This document shows positions 36,692-48,037 of a stretch of DNA of 64,000 nt, one piece after another. Where the stretch lies: contig OW203769.1 of the NCBI GenBank assembly GCA_934045905.1, positions 31,437,345-31,501,344 of the forward strand. The letters are read 5' to 3'. Each line of letters opens with the position of its first letter. Within the stretch, counting starts at the first letter, position 1. This DNA is from Leuctra nigra. Taxonomy: Eukaryota; Arthropoda; Insecta; Plecoptera; Leuctridae. A program made the translations under genes and the position numbers. Under the pieces are notes generated by a model. That model saw nothing but the letters and a program-made list of their open reading frames with translations, searched no databases and was not told the origin of the DNA.

Positions 36692-37160
36692 AGCCTGATG
36701 CACAATTGAATTAAGTAGTGTTTAGTGTTTAGTGTTTAAGAGAAATGAAAGGTGCTGTTATAACGTTACCATGCACAACTGTCATAAGCGTTATAAGGTT
36801 TAGTGTTTAAGGTTTAAGCTGAAATAAGAAATCAACAAAATCCATTTCTTATTGCAAAACACTATTTCACCTTATGACGAACCAATCAGAAATGAGCAGA
36901 AAAATGTCAATGTCAAATTCGTACGGGAAAATGAAAAGTCGTCTGAATTAATGTCATTGGAAGCATTTTAATTTGATATTTGTGCCTAGTCTTGCTCATA
37001 TATTTGTTTCCATATCATTTTTCGATCAATTATTTAATTTTATCACGTGGTGAAATAACCTCGTGAAATAAGCAATTGTGCACTGGTCTCTGTTATAACA
37101 TCTTAAACACTAAACACTAAACACTAAACCATAAACCTTAATTCAATTGTGCATCAGCCT
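36692..37160. mobile_element. Harbinger-type MITE flanked by TAA (469 bp)
   Basis: Ends AGCCTGATGCACAATTGAAT and ATTCAATTGTGCATCAGCCT, flanked by TAA at 36689-36691 and 37161-37163. GTTTAGTGTTTAGTGTTTA short repeats lie just inside both ends. It shares one TAA with the element on its left. Confidence 0.78.
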
Positions 37161-38163
37161 TAAGCGGTCGCAATGGAGATATAGAATCCCACCTCAGTCA
37201 CGTGACATTTGTTTTGTCAATAACAATGCTTTCAGAAGTCAATTTTTCTAACTTTCTTGAAGCAAAGAGGGCCGTGCTTTCAGAACTGTGTTTTGTTTCG
37301 TTTTTATTTTATTTCATTTATATTCGTTGTAGTTTTGGCATGTTTAAGCGTTACCCAGTGTACCCATGAATATGGACTAGTATTATCGTAGGTATGTACT
37401 TAAAATGCATTATTACGTGTCCAGTATAATATACTGTACTTCTTTAACCATTATTCATAGTATTTTGAAGTATTGAACTTGTCCTTGAATTCTAGTTCTT
37501 TGATTGACTGATTCCAGAAATAGAACGTGTTTTATATGATAAAAAGTTTACACAACCCTTCAAAAAAAAACATTTTACGTAGATTTTACCATCAAATTGG
37601 CTTGTTTACACGGTAAACTTTCTTTTATAAAAGATTTTACAGGAAATTTTAATGTGTTGGAGCTAAAACGAGCCAAATTGATGGTAAAATCTACGTAAAA
37701 TGCTTTGTAAAAGGGTTGTGTAAAACCTTTTATCGTAATATAAAGCACGTTCTATTTCTGTAAATGATTTTATGGAATCAGCCAATCAAAGAACTAGAAT
37801 TCAAGGACAAGTTCAATTCTTCAAAATACAATGAATAATGGCGTTAATGAAGTATGTTACTATATACAGTATATTATACTTAGCACGTAATAATGCATTG
37901 TAAGTACATACCTACGAGTACACTGGGTAACGCTTAAACATGCCAAAACTAAAACGAACATTACATTATAAAACAAAACACAGTACTGAAAGCACGGCCC
38001 TCTTTACTTCAATAAAGTAAGAAAAATTGGCTTCTTAAATAAAATTTTATCGTGTAAACAGTCCTCAAATTTGCTTCAAAGGATTCCATTAAATTATTTT
38101 TTTATAAATGCTTTCATAAGAGATTGTATAAAAGACTGGTATAGGAAATTTTACCGTGTAACT

Positions 38164-39701
38164 GGGGCTTTAGATCTCTCCAATCCTTCCATCTCCTTAA
38201 TATGTCTCATGCCAGTTTGAAACAGAAATAATCCTGTTAATCCCATTCATCTGCAATCAAATTCCATGCTACATTCCATCATTTGCATTTAATTTAAGAA
38301 TGAAATGAAATTGTGTTCGCTTCTGTAACCGTTAAGGCCCCTGTAGCGTGCGCAGTCTGTTGTCATAATAATCAATTCCAAGATGTTATTGTCTATTAAT
38401 TATTCTCACCCATCCAAGTGCTTGCGATCGCTAATTAGGCGCCGATGTGCACCCACGGTCATAATCCTTGGCTAAGAGTTACTTGGATTTCTCACTCGAA
38501 GCATCGCCGGACGCGAATATTTGTCACTTCTCAAATGAGAGAAGACAAATGTTCGTGCTAAAATGAAGAGCTACATTTCAAATTGCAGCTTGTACATTTG
38601 CGTTGTCTTCTGTTAGAGCTAAAGAACATGAAGTGCAACAATGTTCACGCAGCCTGATACTCGAACTTGTAAAAATCACTTTAAAAACGTAAATAATTAT
38701 GTACACATGATTTCGTATCTCTTCCATGCAAATACCAATAGAAAATCGCGTTTATCTCTGTTCAAATTTTTGGATAAGTTGCATTTTGAAATATAACTCC
38801 TCATATGTGAGTGTTTACAATTTTAGAGTCAAAATAAAGTTGGAGTAACAGATTTCGTCCTCTTATATTATCTCCTTCACCCTTAAAAGAAAATGAAATC
38901 TAAAAAGTAATTTCTTCAAACGCAAATTAATTTTAAAAATGCCATTGTGAATGGACCGATTTAACCATTTATCTTATTTGCGTAATTAAGTGTCTGAATA
39001 CAATGTTTTAATTCATTATCATAGTTCTTACTTCTGATTGTTTAATGAGTATTATAATATTATGACCCCCCCCCCCCTCCTTCTTGTACTGTTGACCGTG
39101 GTGTGTACTGATATCGGTGAAAGTGTATTTATTGTTTGCCTAGGTATGCTGTTTACTTGATATTTCCATTGATTTATTGCGTCCCTCATTCTTTGTAAAG
39201 CGTAGATTCATTAAAATACGATATTTAATGTAATGTTATGTAATGTATAATGTATGAAATTTGTATTTTTCACAAAATGAAAATATATATGAAGAACAGA
39301 AATACACATAGCAGTGTTGTCATATCGCATGTCCAAAACATTGCTCCTGTTTCCTCAGTCTTCAGCTTTTCATGTCTTCTTGATTCTTCACTCAGCTCAA
39401 ATCACTGAGTTTACACAATAAGTAATTTCAATAGACAAATCGAATCCATTTAGTCACTCAGCATGTTTGCCATGATTTTCTCCAGTCCGAAAAAATCGTG
39501 CAAATTTCAGCTCGATCGGAGAAACGGAGTGACCTGTTTAGCGGACGGTCGAACAAACCATCAAAAAGAAAAAAAAACATTTCATCCAAAAGACGAAATT
39601 AAACCAGCACCTTAAACCATGTATTTGATGATGTTACATTGCAAGAAGGTTGCACCCTCCACATCGGCACAGAGCTGTGCAACAGGTTGCTCCTATCCTA
39701 C
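38164..39701. other. Probable kinase intron, no feature resolved
   Basis: AT-rich, with a C homopolymer at 39066-39076 and, near 39500, GTGCAAATTTCAGCTCGATC, a block shared with the Helitron-like copies. No exon was recognised. Confidence 0.4.
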
Positions 39702-39816
39702 CTGGCACTGCGGATGCTGCGCACAGGTCCAGCACGGTTGCCATGGTGATCTCGGGGATGTTGCCGTCCATCACCACCAGGGGGCTCGCACGCAGTCGGC
39801 CGGCGAACTGTGACAC
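39702..39816 (-). CDS. Exon of the same PfkB-family kinase, central part of kinase domain
   Basis: Seen: 115 nt on the minus strand (38 codons plus one base). The acceptor ends CTTCAG at 39817 and the donor GTAGGA begins at 39701. It reads VSQFAGRLRASPLVVMDGNI, continues PEITMATVLDLCAASAVP, and ends in phase 1. Known: PLVVMDGNIP followed by a helix ending in LC and VP is the strand-helix unit in which related kinases list DGNI and then go on to VWFEPTD. The leftover G base fits a Val codon completed by the next exon. Inferred: it follows 44057-44185 (ISPAY|VSQF). The next exon, expected to encode a FEPTD-like motif and later the catalytic GAGD motif, was not recognised below 39.7 kb; it may lie beyond a long repeat-filled intron. 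High GC compared with the surrounding AT-rich DNA supports coding status. Confidence 0.8.
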
Positions 39817-40332
39817 CTGAAGCACACATGTTGCGGTACAATACTAGCACCAAACTGTCGCCGGATGCGAATATTTTTCTGGTAAAGACTTCGTAAATGG
39901 GAGAAAAAATAATTTTTTATAAAACTCCAGTTTTAACATTTTTGAAGTGAAATAAATGGTTGATCCAACTGATTATGTTTTCAAATGTCATTCACGATAG
40001 TTCTGGGATGAAATTAGGGTCGCAAAAACCCTCAAGAGTAAAAAAATGTTCGATTTTTTAATTCGAAATCGAGTATATTTACATTGTTGCTTCATTGTAT
40101 ATCCTTCATTTTACTGATGTAATAGCTGTCAGAACACAGTATGTATACTACATTCTGAATCAGAGTTCTATTTGTATAAATTAGTAAGTTATTAGAGGTA
40201 TTGTCACAGTCAATTTACGCGCCCATTTACGAAGTCTTTGCCAAAAACATTAACGCCCACCGCGAATGTTAAATACTACTAATAATGTCCAAAAATCGCA
40301 ACAAAACGTAGTTTACAGAAGAATAAATCCCC

Positions 40333-42139
40333 TTAAAAAACACTCCGTGTAAAAATACCAGCCAAGTCTCTTCAACTTAAAAAAAAATAATGAAATCTAA
40401 AAATTCTGCACTGAAAAGTAGTGATATCAAAAAATTAGCCAAGTCAAAACTTTATTTGAAAATCAAAAAATACTTGGCGCATCGTGTACATAAATAGCTT
40501 GGAAGTATAAGCCAATTATAAATTATACATGAAATATACATATACATAGTATACCTATAATGCCCTAAAAAAACGATGCGCCAAGTATTTTTTGATTTTC
40601 AAATAAAGTTTTGACTTGGCTAATTTTTTGATATCACTACTTTTCAGTGCAGAATTTTTAGATTTCATTATTTTTTTTTAAGTTGAAGAGACTTGGCTGG
40701 TATTTTTACACGGAGTGTTTTTTATGGGGATATCACTACTTTTTTTAGTTTATTCTTACAACTTACGTGTGACACATATCACATGAACAATTACTAAATC
40801 CTTTAAAAAAAATTACCCTTTACAATTTGGTTATTCTCATGAAAAAAACAAAGGTTTCATTCCAATCGGTCAACCCAGTTCCGAGATATGGCAACACGTC
40901 GGTTTTCAAAATGGCCGCTGAACTTTCTGCACTGCCACATAGAATTTATAACTATAAATGATGTGTATCATTTTTAGCTTTCTGAATATGTATTTATTGT
41001 ATAGGAGGGGATTATAATGATTTATAAATTTGAATGACGTCATTTCCGGCCTCATAAATAGGAAAATTCTAGTTTGACTGTTCCTATTCCATAGAGATGT
41101 CCTTCCGAATCGTTTGGCACTAGTTTCATACCGATCTGTCAACCAGTTTTCGAGATATTACGTCGTTTCTTCCGATTTCAAAATGGCTGCTGAAATCACT
41201 GACCTCTTGAATTATAATTTAAACATGATTTCATTTTATTATAAGCAGTCTCAAATAGTATATTTATTGCATCAAAATGTAAATTTGTGCGATTTTTAAA
41301 ATGTGTGACGTCATTTCCGGTTTCAGTATGGGAAACTGCAAATATTATTGATGATAATACATAAAGTTGACCGTCTAAATTGTTTAGCGTTGGTTTCGTT
41401 TAAATCTATTAAGACGTTATTAAGATATGATGTCATTTCTGGTTTCAAAATGGCGGCTTCCGGTTGGTTTTATATCAAGTCAAATAATATCACAAAAGAA
41501 CATACGTTACATAAATATCAAAATAATTGGATCAAATTTGTTGCCGAAATGCCAATCGATGAATTAAATTTCATGACGTCATTTCCGGTTTCGTTAACAT
41601 AAATTTTAGTCTGTTGCTATTGATTATCCATATAGATGACCGTCCGAATCGTTTGGCGCTATTTTCGTTCCAATCGGTCTAGCCGTTGTTGGGATATGAC
41701 GTCACTTCCGGTTTCAAAATGGCGGCACAAAAAATTCATGGGGTGAAGGTTAAATCAGACGCCAAAAGTGCACACGTGGTAAAAATGTGAGATCAATCGG
41801 TTCAGCCGTTTTGGCTGTGGCCATGTTACCGGATTTGAATTCCAGGAGACTACTACTACTGAGATTATTATTATGAAAACCGCCCTAAAACACTGTTTTC
41901 ACGGCCCTCTAGCGTGCAAAGGGCGTAACCTATTGTTCCCAAATTTGGTATATGTTGTAGGGTGGGCCATAGCTCGAAATTAAGATATATCGCAACAATG
42001 TGAGATTTCCCAATTTTAAGATCCAGTAGGCCGAAAATGCCACTTTGATGCTTACAGTAAAAGTGGGTTTGCTCCAGCCTTTATTTGAGAGTGTGCGCGC
42101 CGTACGACTTGGCTGGCGTGGAGCGACCGCTCCACTAGA
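40333..42139 (+). mobile_element. Repeat with foldback head and GTCA/ETS/YY1-like modules, copy 1 (kinase intron)
   Basis: Head 40333-40730: a palindrome of about 190-bp arms (AACACTCCGTGTAAAAATAC and complement; TTGACTTGGCTAATTTTTTG). Body 40740-42060: four to five diverged modules of about 200-250 bp, each with (A/T)TGACGTCA(C/T)TTCCGG, often followed by TTTCAAAATGGCGGC. Tail: TGGAGCGACCGCTCCACTAG at 42117-42136, a hairpin followed by CTAG as at Helitron 3' ends. The same head-body-tail order recurs at 50391-51726, so it is treated as one element, but the classification is tentative. Confidence 0.55.
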
Positions 42140-42442
42140 TATATGATTCGGTCTGAAAAAACAGTTCCTATAGGAACTGTTTTTTTGTTCCTATAGGAAC
42201 TGTTTTTTTAATTCATTTACTTTTTGTAACTGTAATCTTTGTTATATATTTGTTTTTGTAAAACAAAAATCCACGGTTAAAAGCAGTGAAATCCACGAGC
42301 AATTTATTTAGTTTTTCTCATAACAATCGTGTTCAATGTAACATTTTTAAATATTGTATGTTGTTGATACAGTCGTGATTTTGGTGTGAAATGACGAGGA
42401 AAATATTCTCTATAGAAATAACTCGTTTTGCATCATAAGGTA

Positions 42443-42651
42443 CACCCAACAAATCATAAAACAGTATTTGAACTAAACAGATTGGCTGCTGATCAGGTTC
42501 CTTGACAATCAATCCTTGTTATTATCAATGAAATCAGAGCTCATCTACTAGAGGTAGATGACGAGTTAGCTTTGACTTCATCGGATGATGCTATCACATC
42601 TTTATCAGCCAATCCATTTCTTTCAAATACCGTTTTATGATTTGTCGAGTG
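42443..42651. mobile_element. CACTCGAC-type MITE, copy of 209 bp in a kinase intron
   Basis: Ends CACCCAACAAATCATAAAAC and GTTTTATGATTTGTCGAGTG, TA at 42441-42442 and 42652-42653. It lies between kinase exons 39816 and 44057. Confidence 0.82.
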
Positions 42652-43107
42652 TACCTTATCTCAGTAGTGAGAGAGAGAGAAAACTTTTATTAATAATAAT
42701 AAAACACTGTCATTATAAAATGATTGCCACTTGGACACAGTATAGCAATAATATCAAATAAGAATCACCATTTAAAATTATGAACATGAAGTGAAACTAA
42801 CATGAAACAACCCTTTACAATAAAACAATTGGTAAATACACAAATAACCTTGAAATTACTAAAGATTATGAAGCCAATGACGTTGATGAAAATGATGAGG
42901 ATGATGATGATGATAATTTATTAGAAGTAAAAAGCTAATATGGACTATAAAGATGATTACGTAAAATCGAAATGGAGCCCTTGAGTGATAATATACTAAT
43001 GTGTAATTATAATGTGTAATGTGTAATGTGTAATTGAATAACATATTCAAGAAAGAGCATCAGTCTATTTGTTGTTGGGATTCAGAGAACACAGTGATAA
43101 ACTGTCC

Positions 43108-43236
43108 TGGGGTGGGATTACATAAAATGATAACTTTCTTATCACGGTGACAAGCTTCTTACTCAATGCTATTCACGGCCTTCTAGGGACTTGTCACCGT
43201 GACAAGGAAGTTATCATTTTATGTGATCGCACCCCT
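43108..43236. mobile_element. Hairpin MITE
   Basis: Ends GGGGTGGGATTACATAAAAT and ATTTTATGTGATCGCACCCC; inner CACGGTGACAAG with CTTGTCACCGTG. About 129 bp in the intron between kinase exons 39816 and 44057. Confidence 0.75.
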
Positions 43237-44056
43237 GGACTCACGCCCTTTCTTGCTAAATGTGTGTCTACATGCCAAGAGACACTATTTCACTACTTTT
43301 GGACTAATGCCATTAGGGTTGATACTAGCGCTCGGCCGTTTTAGAAAATTGAGAGAGAAAAATTGTTTCATAAATGGGTGTTACTTTTACAGGATGTTCA
43401 CATGATCAGTCTGATTGTATATTAGTAGCACTTTTTCATTTTTGCTTATTGCATCGTTTATTAGGCGCCTGTTATTCAACAAAAACGCGCAAAACTCTGA
43501 AATTTTCGATGCGATTGGAGACCAAACCCGTCAACCAATTGATCTCAAATTTGAATCATGATTAGATAAAAGACAAACTTAGGGTTATCACTTGGCACAT
43601 TTTTGAAATTAAATTTCATACGGCACCCAGGAAGACGAGAAAATATACAATGATTCACCAAAAATCAACTAATTATTACTAATTAACAAATCAAAAAATT
43701 AAAAATGTACCATTAGAGAACACTAAGTTTGTCTTTTATCAAATCAAGATTAAAATTTTAAATCATTTGGTCAACCCATTTTGGCTCCAATCGTATCCAA
43801 AAGAGTGTCTACAAAAAACAGGGAATCGCTCGCGCTACTTCAATAAGATGATTCAATTCTTCTATTAACTATTGACTGATATTTTTATACGTTTGATAAT
43901 TTTACTTTTCTGTTGACGTATTTCCGGCCCTCTTTTAACAATATCAGTAAAAATCAACAAAATATGAAAAAATCAGTCCACATCAAAACATGAAATAATA
44001 AAACAATCATGTGATGACTACAATGGCTAGTATTGAACTAGTCGCGTTGTACTCAC

Positions 44057-44185
44057 GTATGCTGGTGATATCTGCGTGTGAATAGCCATGTCTCCAACAC
44101 CCAGCTTGCACTCTCCATCTCTGTCCAACAGCAGGCTGTAGCAGGCGGTTCTCTCTCGCGCTGACTGCTGCACCCCGACACAATC
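44057..44185 (-). CDS. Exon of the same PfkB-family kinase, terminal member of an 18-copy exon array
   Basis: Seen: 129 nt, 43 codons, phase 0 at both ends. The acceptor is a short pyrimidine-rich tract ending CCTCAG and the donor is GTGAGT (44051-44056). It begins DCVGVQQSARERTACYSLLL and ends THTQ-like IHTQISPAY. The stretch RERTACYSLLLDRDGE followed by LGVGDMAIH resembles the substrate-lid and core strand region of pseudouridine-type PfkB kinases. It joins in phase to the exons on either side. Odd: 17 further near-identical copies of this exon and its acceptor lie directly upstream in gene order (44211-46828), none with its own donor. The terminal copy keeps Met in GDMAIH and Arg in LDRDGE, while some internal copies have Ile or Gly there. 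The introns on either side are 4,239 and 4,240 nt. Confidence 0.82.
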
Positions 44186-46828
44186 CTGAGGACCAAGAAC
44201 AAGCTCAGTGGTATGCTGGTGATATCTGCGTGTGGATAGCCATGTCTCCAACACCCAGCTTGCACTCTCCATCTCTGTCCAACAGCAGGCTGTAGCAGGC
44301 GGTTCTCTCTCGCGCTGACTGCTGCACCCCGACACAATCCTGAGGACCAAGAACAAGCTCAGTGGTATGCTGGTGATATCTGCGTGTGGATAGCCATGTC
44401 TCCAACACCCAGCTTGCACTCTCCATCTCTGTCCAACAGCAGGCTGTAGCAGGCGGTTCTCTCTCGCGCTGACTGCTGCACCCCGACACAATCCTGAGGA
44501 CCAAGAACAAGCTCAGTGGTATGCTGGTGATATCTGCGTGTGGATAGCCATGTCTCCAACACCCAGCTTGCACTCTCCATCTCTGTCCAACAGCAGGCTG
44601 TAGCAGGCGGTTCTCTCTCGCGCTGACTGCTGCACCCCGACACAATCCTGAGGACCAAGAACAAGCTCAGTGGTATGCTGGTGATATCTGCGTGTGGATA
44701 GCCATGTCTCCAACACCCAGCTTGCACTCTCCATCTCTGTCCAACAGCAGGCTGTAGCAGGCGGTTCTCTCTCGCGCTGACTGCTGCACCCCGACACAAT
44801 CCTGAGGACCAAGAACAAGCTCAGTGGTATGCTGGTGATATCTGCGTGTGAATAGCCATGTCTCCAACACCCAGCTTGCACTCTCCATCTCTGTCCAACA
44901 GCAGGCTGTAGCAGGCGGTTCTCTCTCGCGCTGACTGCTGCACCCCGACACAATCCTGAGGACCAAGAACAAGCTCAGTGGTATGCTGGTGATATCTGCG
45001 TGTGGATAGCCATGTCTCCAACACCCAGCTTGCACTCTCCATCTCTGTCCAACAGCAGGCTGTAGCAGGCGGTTCTCTCTCGCGCTGACTGCTGCACCCC
45101 GACACAATCCTGAGGACCAAGAACAAGCTCAGTGGTATGCTGGTGATATCTGCGTGTGGATAGCCATGTCTCCAACACCCAGCTTGCACTCTCCATCTCT
45201 GTCCAACAGCAGGCTGTAGCAGGCGGTTCTCTCTCGCGCTGACTGCTGCACCCCGACACAATCCTGAGGACCAAGAACAAGCTCAGTGGTATGCTGGTGA
45301 TATCTGCGTGTGAATAGCCATGTCTCCAACACCCAGCTTGCACTCTCCATCTCCGTCCAACAGCAGGCTGTAGCAGGCGGTTCTCTCTCGCGCTGACTGC
45401 TGCACCCCGACACAATCCTGAGGACCAAGAACAAGCTCAGTGGTATGCTGGTGATATCTGCGTGTGGATAGCTATGTCTCCAACACCCAGCTTGCACTCT
45501 CCATCTCCGTCCAACAGCAGGCTGTAGCAGGCGGTTCTCTCTCGCGCTGACTGCTGCACCCCGACACAATCCTGAGGACCAAGAACAAGCTCAGTGGTAT
45601 GCTGGTGATATCTGCGTGTGAATAGCCATGTCTCCAACACCCAGCTTGCACTCTCCATCTCCGTCCAACAGCAGGCTGTAGCAGGCGGTTCTCTCTCGCG
45701 CTGACTGCTGCACCCCGACACAATCCTGAGGACCAAGAACAAGCTCAGTGGTATGCTGGTGATATCTGCGTGTGGATAGCCATGTCTCCAACACCCAGCT
45801 TGCACTCTCCATCTCTGTCCAACAGCAGGCTGTAGCAGGCGGTTCTCTCTCGCGCTGACTGCTGCACCCCGACACAATCCTGAGGACCAAGAACAAGCTC
45901 AGTGGTATGCTGGTGATATCTGCGTGTGGATAGCTATGTCTCCAACACCCAGCTTGCACTCTCCATCTCTGTCCAACAGCAGGCTGTAGCAGGCGGTTCT
46001 CTCTCGCGCTGACTGCTGCACCCCGACACAATCCTGAGGACCAAGAACAAGCTCAGTGGTATGCTGGTGATATCTGCGTGTGGATAGCCATGTCTCCAAC
46101 ACCCAGCTTGCACTCTCCATCTCTGTCCAACAGCAGGCTGTAGCAGGCGGTTCTCTCTCGCGCTGACTGCTGCACCCCGACACAATCCTGAGGACCAAGA
46201 ACAAGCTCAGTGGTATGCTGGTGATATCTGCGTGTGAATAGCCATGTCTCCAACACCCAGCTTGCACTCTCCATCTCCGTCCAACAGCAGGCTGTAGCAG
46301 GCGGTTCTCTCTCGCGCTGACTGCTGCACCCCGACACAATCCTGAGGACCAAGAACAAGCTCAGTGGTATGCTGGTGATATCTGCGTGTGAATAGCCATG
46401 TCTCCAACACCCAGCTTGCACTCTCCATCTCTGTCCAACAGCAGGCTGTAGCAGGCGGTTCTCTCTCGCGCTGACTGCTGCACCCCGACACAATCCTGAG
46501 GACCAAGAACAAGCTCAGTGGTATGCTGGTGATATCTGCGTGTGAATAGCCATGTCTCCAACACCCAGCTTGCACTCTCCATCTCTGTCCAACAGCAGGC
46601 TGTAGCAGGCGGTTCTCTCTCGCGCTGACTGCTGCACCCCGACACAATCCTGAGGACCAAGAACAAGCTCAGTGGTATGCTGGTGATATCTGCGTGTGGA
46701 TAGCCATGTCTCCAACACCCAGCTTGCACTCTCCATCTCTGTCCAACAGCAGGCTGTAGCAGGCGGTTCTCTCTCGCGCTGACTGCTGCACCCCGACACA
46801 ATCCTGAGGACCAAGAACAAGCTCAGTG
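44057..46828 (-). repeat. Exact 154-bp tandem array, 18 copies, each an acceptor plus a full kinase exon
   Basis: Unit starts are at 44057 + 154n for n = 0 to 17, with no length variation, giving 2,772 bp. Read on the minus strand each unit is a 25-nt intron tail (a CACTGAG possible branch site, a pyrimidine-rich stretch, CCTCAG) followed by the complete 129-nt exon. The unit boundary falls exactly at the exon's last base. Internal copies therefore run from TAC straight into CAC TGA of the next unit, a stop in the exon's own frame, and have no donor. Three sites vary among copies: Ile ATC/ATT (silent), Met/Ile and Arg/Gly. The array is bounded upstream in gene order by GGCGCC and a G homopolymer of about 23 nt (46836-46858). 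Confidence 0.95.
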
Positions 46829-47133
46829 ACGGCGCCGGGGGGGGGGGGGGGGGGGGGGAGCAGGAGGGCGGGCACCCATACACCACCCTCTGCCCACCCA
46901 AAAATAATCGAAGTTCTTTTAAGTTTAATTTTTGGTTATAATTTTGAAATTAGTCAAATCGCGCAGATTGAATAATTTTTTAAAATCACACCGCATTCAA
47001 GTTGTAGCCTGTATGTCCTATAGATCAAACGCTTATTTGGTAAGTTACAATCCACCCCTTTTTATATAATATTCCAATCATATTTTACCAGAAAAGTAGA
47101 TTTCAGCGTCCCAAATTCATTTCTATTGTTTAA

Positions 47134-48037
47134 CTAGGAAAACGCTCTGTGTAACGCGTTGATGAGCGAGCACGGATACACGCAACACCTCGAACCGAAA
47201 TTATGTCTATCGAAAATGTCATTAAAAGCCAATTCTTGAATTTCGTCACAGACTTGTGTAAAAATCTCCAAAACCTCCAAAAATTTGGTCCCAATATCCT
47301 TGCTAAGTTTTAGGTTGATCGATTAAACCTTTATGATTGAACGGTTCCTTGTTAATTTTCAAAAATCACAGGATCTCGTTCAAAAAATATACCTGGGACC
47401 ACCCATATGATATGATATGTAGTGTGTGTACACAATATCAGATCAATCTGTTGAACGGTCAATTTTAGTTTCATTTCGTTTGAAACTTTCTGCTCTAACT
47501 ACCTTGCCTTGAACTGAAGATTCGAAGTCGCCGTGAATTTGACAGCCAACATGCAAAATGTCCATAAAATGACAAACTTTTGAAAAAAACGACAGATTAA
47601 ACTGAAAATTGGCAAAAATATCTTAAATGTTGGTACCAATGACCATGCGAAGTTTTTAGTTGGTCGGTCAATCGGTTCTAGTTTAAATTTCAAAAATCAC
47701 AGGAAAAATGGTTTCAAATTTGAACCAATGAGAGGATTTGGCTGAAAATTTTTATGATTGGGTACAATGTTGGTTGCAAAGACTTTGCTAAATTTCAAAT
47801 TGATCGAACCAACCAATCGAAAGATAATTTTTATAAAATTTGAACCAATCACATGATCCCGTTCAGAAAAGATCCCAGGGACCGCATAGATTACGTTAGT
47901 ATGTTTGCAAAATTTCAGATCGATTGGTTGTGCGGTTTGACCTGGGCAGTGCAGGCAAAAAAAAAAAAAAAAAATTAAAACACACAGAGAAAGTACCATA
48001 AGAGTACCGTGGTGACGCTCGCTACGCTCGCTCAATA
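47134..48037 (-). mobile_element. Helitron-like element copy in a kinase intron
   Basis: Plus-strand start CTAGGAAAACGCTCTGTGTA, end CGCTCGCTACGCTCGCTCAA, 904 bp, flanked by T and A so that on its own strand it sits between A and T. It lies in the intron between the kinase exons at 44185 and 48425. It shares repeated blocks of the type AACCAATGAGAGGATTTGGC with the copy at 33.7-35.0 kb. Confidence 0.6.

Larger units (their letters stand above)
36201..37196. mobile_element. Small hairpin MITE split by two later insertions
   Basis: Left piece 36201-36270 (TGATTCTATAACTCCATTGC, GACCGCTTAGCAATT) and right piece 37164-37196 (GCGGTCGCAATGGAGATATA, GAATC). Joined, it is a hairpin of about 100 nt. 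It belongs to a family with 2715-2840 and 33119-33241, sharing ATTCTATAAC ends and a TGTTAATCCTTATG-like loop. Confidence 0.65.
36058..38163. mobile_element. Large foldback element hosting three nested MITEs
   Basis: Ends TTACACCGCAAAATTTCCTA and GGAAATTTTACCGTGTAA. The left arm (36058-36200 continuing at 37197-37590) and right arm (about 37640-38163) match in inverse: CTTTCAGAACTG...TTTTGTTTCG against its complement, GTACTTAAAATGCATTATTAC, and GAATTCTAGTTCTTTGATTG. The left arm is interrupted by 36201-37196. Confidence 0.75.

Noticed and set aside
44205..46801. Overlapping 146-codon minus-strand frames repeated every 154 bp, starting MCRGAAVSAREN
   Set aside because: They run through three array units in shifting frames because 154 is not a multiple of three. 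Only the 43-codon segment in the terminal unit, bounded by splice sites, matches a protein family.
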